A stretch of 64,000 nucleotides of DNA, taken from positions 124,001-188,000 of the forward strand of contig CAVQBG010000008.1 in assembly GCA_963710625.1 (NCBI GenBank), given 5' to 3'. Source of the stretch: Sva-07 sp963710625 (GTDB taxonomy: Bacteria; Actinomycetota; Acidimicrobiia; Acidimicrobiales; Ilumatobacteraceae). Position numbers and translations under genes: made by a program. The notes below the pieces were generated by a model. That model searched no databases and had not been told where the DNA came from. It was given only the letters and a program-made list of their open reading frames with translations. Shown here in pieces: positions 62,682 to 64,000 of the stretch (position 1 is its first letter; every line of letters begins with the position of its first letter).

Positions 62682-62846
62682 ACCCCCAGCAGCCCACCCC
62701 GTTTGCGTCGAGGTTTCAGTGGGGCGGCCCACCCGGATCCGCACACAAACGGAGTGGGGACGGACCCCCAGCAGCCCACCCCCGTTTGCGTCGAGGTCTC
62801 GGTGGGGCGGCCCACCCGGATCCGCACACAAACGGAGTGGGGACGG
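62682..62846. repeat. Tandem duplication of an 82-bp structured element
   Basis: Two copies (62682-62763, 82 bp; 62764-62846, 83 bp) differ at only a few positions. In each, an outer stem pairs CCCACCCCGTTTG with CAAACGGAGTGGG (62693-62705 with 62746-62758 in copy 1, one mismatch), and inside it GTGGG pairs with CCCAC around loop GCGG. The copies fill the gap between the ABC ATPase stop and the aldolase start. Confidence 0.9.
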
Positions 62847-63635
62847 TCAGGGGGCGGGGAAGCCGCGGCGGGGCACCACGATCACGGCGCCGTCGTGGGG
62901 GTCGACCTCGACGGTCACGCACACGTGGAAGACCTCGCCGAGGCGGTCCGCCGTCAGCACCTCGTGCGCCTCGCCGGACGCCACCACCGCGCCGCCGTCG
63001 AGCAGCACCAGCCGATCGGTGTACGTGCCGGCCAGCGTGAGATCGTGCATCGCCGACACGACGGTGATCGCCTGCTGCTCGCGCAGTTCGGTCACCAGTT
63101 CGAGTGCCTGCTGTTGGTGGCCGATGTCGAGCGCCGACGTCGGCTCGTCGAGGAGCAGTACCGGTGCCTCCTGGGCGATCGCCCGCGCGATCACCACCCG
63201 TTGACGCTCGCCGCCGCTCATCGCCCCGAGCATCCGATCGGCGAACGACCCGAGCCGCAGACGGTCGATCACGTCGGTCGCCACTTCGCGATCGTGCGAC
63301 GACTCCGTCCCGAAGTACCCCACATATGGCGTGCGCCCGAGCAGGACGTAGTCGAACGCCGTCATGTCGTCCGGGATCAACGGGTTCTGCGCGACGTACG
63401 CCACGCAACTCGCGCGCTCCCGGTCGGCCATCGCCGAGAGCGGTGCACCATCGACACTGATCGTGCCCTTCGACGGGACCAGCCCGGCCGCGGCGCGCAG
63501 GAGCGACGACTTGCCGGCGCCGTTCGGTCCGATGATGCCGACCCATTCACCCGACCCGACCCGGTCGGTGAACGGGGCCACCGCGATCCGTTTGCCGTAC
63601 GACACGGTGACGGCATCGAACTCGAGGGTGCTCAT
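62847..63635 (-). CDS. Iron-siderophore/heme/cobalamin-type ABC transporter ATPase
   Basis: A 262-residue FecE/HmuV-type ATPase: Walker A GPNGAGKSS, Q-loop YVAQNPLIPDDMTAFDYV, signature MSGGERQRVVIARAIAQ, Walker B VLLLDEPTSALD, H-loop AMHDLTLAG. The Q-loop followed by LLGRTPY is common in siderophore and B12 importers. Its ATG overlaps the stop of the FecCD-type permease gene by 1 bp, so they form one importer. The bound metal compound is unknown. Confidence 0.9.
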   Translation of the reverse strand: MSTLEFDAVTVSYGKRIAVAPFTDRVGSGEWVGIIGPNGAGKSSLLRAAAGLVPSKGTISVDGAPLSAMADRERASCVAYVAQNPLIPDDMTAFDYVLLGRTPYVGYFGTESSHDREVATDVIDRLRLGSFADRMLGAMSGGERQRVVIARAIAQEAPVLLLDEPTSALDIGHQQQALELVTELREQQAITVVSAMHDLTLAGTYTDRLVLLDGGAVVASGEAHEVLTADRLGEVFHVCVTVEVDPHDGAVIVVPRRGFPAP

Positions 63636-64000
63636 CAGACGATCCGCCGGGTACGCAACAGGTAGACGAAGAACGGAGCGCCGAGGAAGGCGGTGACGAC
63701 TCCGATCGGCGTCTCGGCCGGATTCGACAGCATCCGTCCCGGGACGTCGGCGAGGATCAGAAAGGCCGCACCCACCAGCAGCGACAGCGGGATCAACCGC
63801 CGGTACCCGGCACCGGCGACGAGGCGGATCGCGTGGGGGATCACGAGGCCGACGAACGCGATCAGTCCGCTGACGGACACGACCGCGGCGGTGCCGAGCG
63901 TGGCGGCGACGACGATCACGAGCCTCGTCCGCCGAACCGACACGCCCAGGGCCGCCGCCTCGTCGTCGCCGACTCGCAGGACGTCGAGGTGCCGTCGATG
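63635..64000 (-). CDS. FecCD/BtuC-family ABC permease, C-terminal part (cut by window edge)
   Basis: The last about 121 residues of an iron/B12-type permease. HLDVLRVGDDEAAALGVSVR is the conserved loop before a membrane segment, then LIAFVGLVIPHAIRLVAGAGYR is the hallmark of FecCD/BtuC proteins, and PAETPIGVVTAFLGAPFFVYLL is the last helix. The 5' end is outside the window. It is transcribed toward and coupled with the ATPase gene. Confidence 0.92.
   Translation of the reverse strand, partial: HRRHLDVLRVGDDEAAALGVSVRRTRLVIVVAATLGTAAVVSVSGLIAFVGLVIPHAIRLVAGAGYRRLIPLSLLVGAAFLILADVPGRMLSNPAETPIGVVTAFLGAPFFVYLLRTRRIV

Noticed and set aside
62682..62846. Possible CRISPR or minisatellite
   Set aside because: Only two long units, directly abutting, each with internal stems; no spacer and no cas genes.

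Overview
The window is about 64 kb of GC-rich DNA, densely packed with genes on both strands and with frequent GTG starts and 4-bp stop/start overlaps. The gene content fits an actinobacterium: a mycothiol-type DinB protein, an F420-type luciferase-like oxidoreductase, a WS/DGAT acyltransferase, a WXG100-like protein and a DUF222/HNH remnant. My impression is a marine Acidimicrobiia member of the Ilumatobacter type, but that rests on gene style rather than a marker gene. I saw no rRNA, tRNA, CRISPR array, prophage or intact insertion sequence.

Layout. 1-11.4 kb: a TetR-controlled ABC exporter (cut by the edge), a secreted SGNH hydrolase, TesB thioesterase, a Crp/Fnr regulator, a DsbA-like protein, an amidase, a HAD hydrolase, a membrane protein, a decayed 2-oxoglutarate oxygenase, and a convergent DegT aminotransferase / Gfo-Idh-MocA dehydrogenase pair. 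11.4-21.3 kb: a secreted protein of about 1969 residues with a gingipain-like (C25) caspase-fold domain and two arrays of a six-residue repeat, divergent from a 1265-residue protein built like mammalian soluble adenylyl cyclase (two cyclase domains, AAA ATPase, TPR tail). 21.2-32.2 kb: TldD/TldE, small proteins, PhyH oxygenase, methyltransferase, MOSC protein, zinc alcohol dehydrogenase, and a lipid pair (WS/DGAT plus HAD-PlsC fusion). 32.2-47.6 kb: a lipoprotein fusing a solute-binding domain, two peptidoglycan-binding domains and a fasciclin domain; then an F420-type oxidoreductase, a fucose-isomerase-like protein coupled to thioredoxin, a CHAD-CYTH protein, a second amidase, an aminotransferase/FAD oxidase pair, and redox and sulfur genes.

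47.6-51.9 kb is a coherent thiamine salvage operon: TPP riboswitch, thiamine pyrophosphokinase, then ThiB, ThiP and ThiQ, every junction overlapping by 4 bp. It is followed by a WXG100-like/large helical protein pair. 53.9-55.5 kb is a decay zone with a DUF222/HNH remnant and an aminoglycoside-phosphotransferase-type remnant. 55.5-64 kb carries a HIT protein, a DinB protein, the gnd-zwf-FMN reductase operon (NADPH supply), a DMT exporter, LtrA, a class II aldolase, a tandem structured repeat, and an iron/cobalamin-type ABC importer cut by the right edge.

The least conventional parts are the C25/hexapeptide-repeat protein with its divergent cyclase, the binding-protein/PGBD/fasciclin fusion, the WXG100-like pair, and several palindromic or tandem elements. 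Domain calls are from reading motifs by eye; no database search was run.
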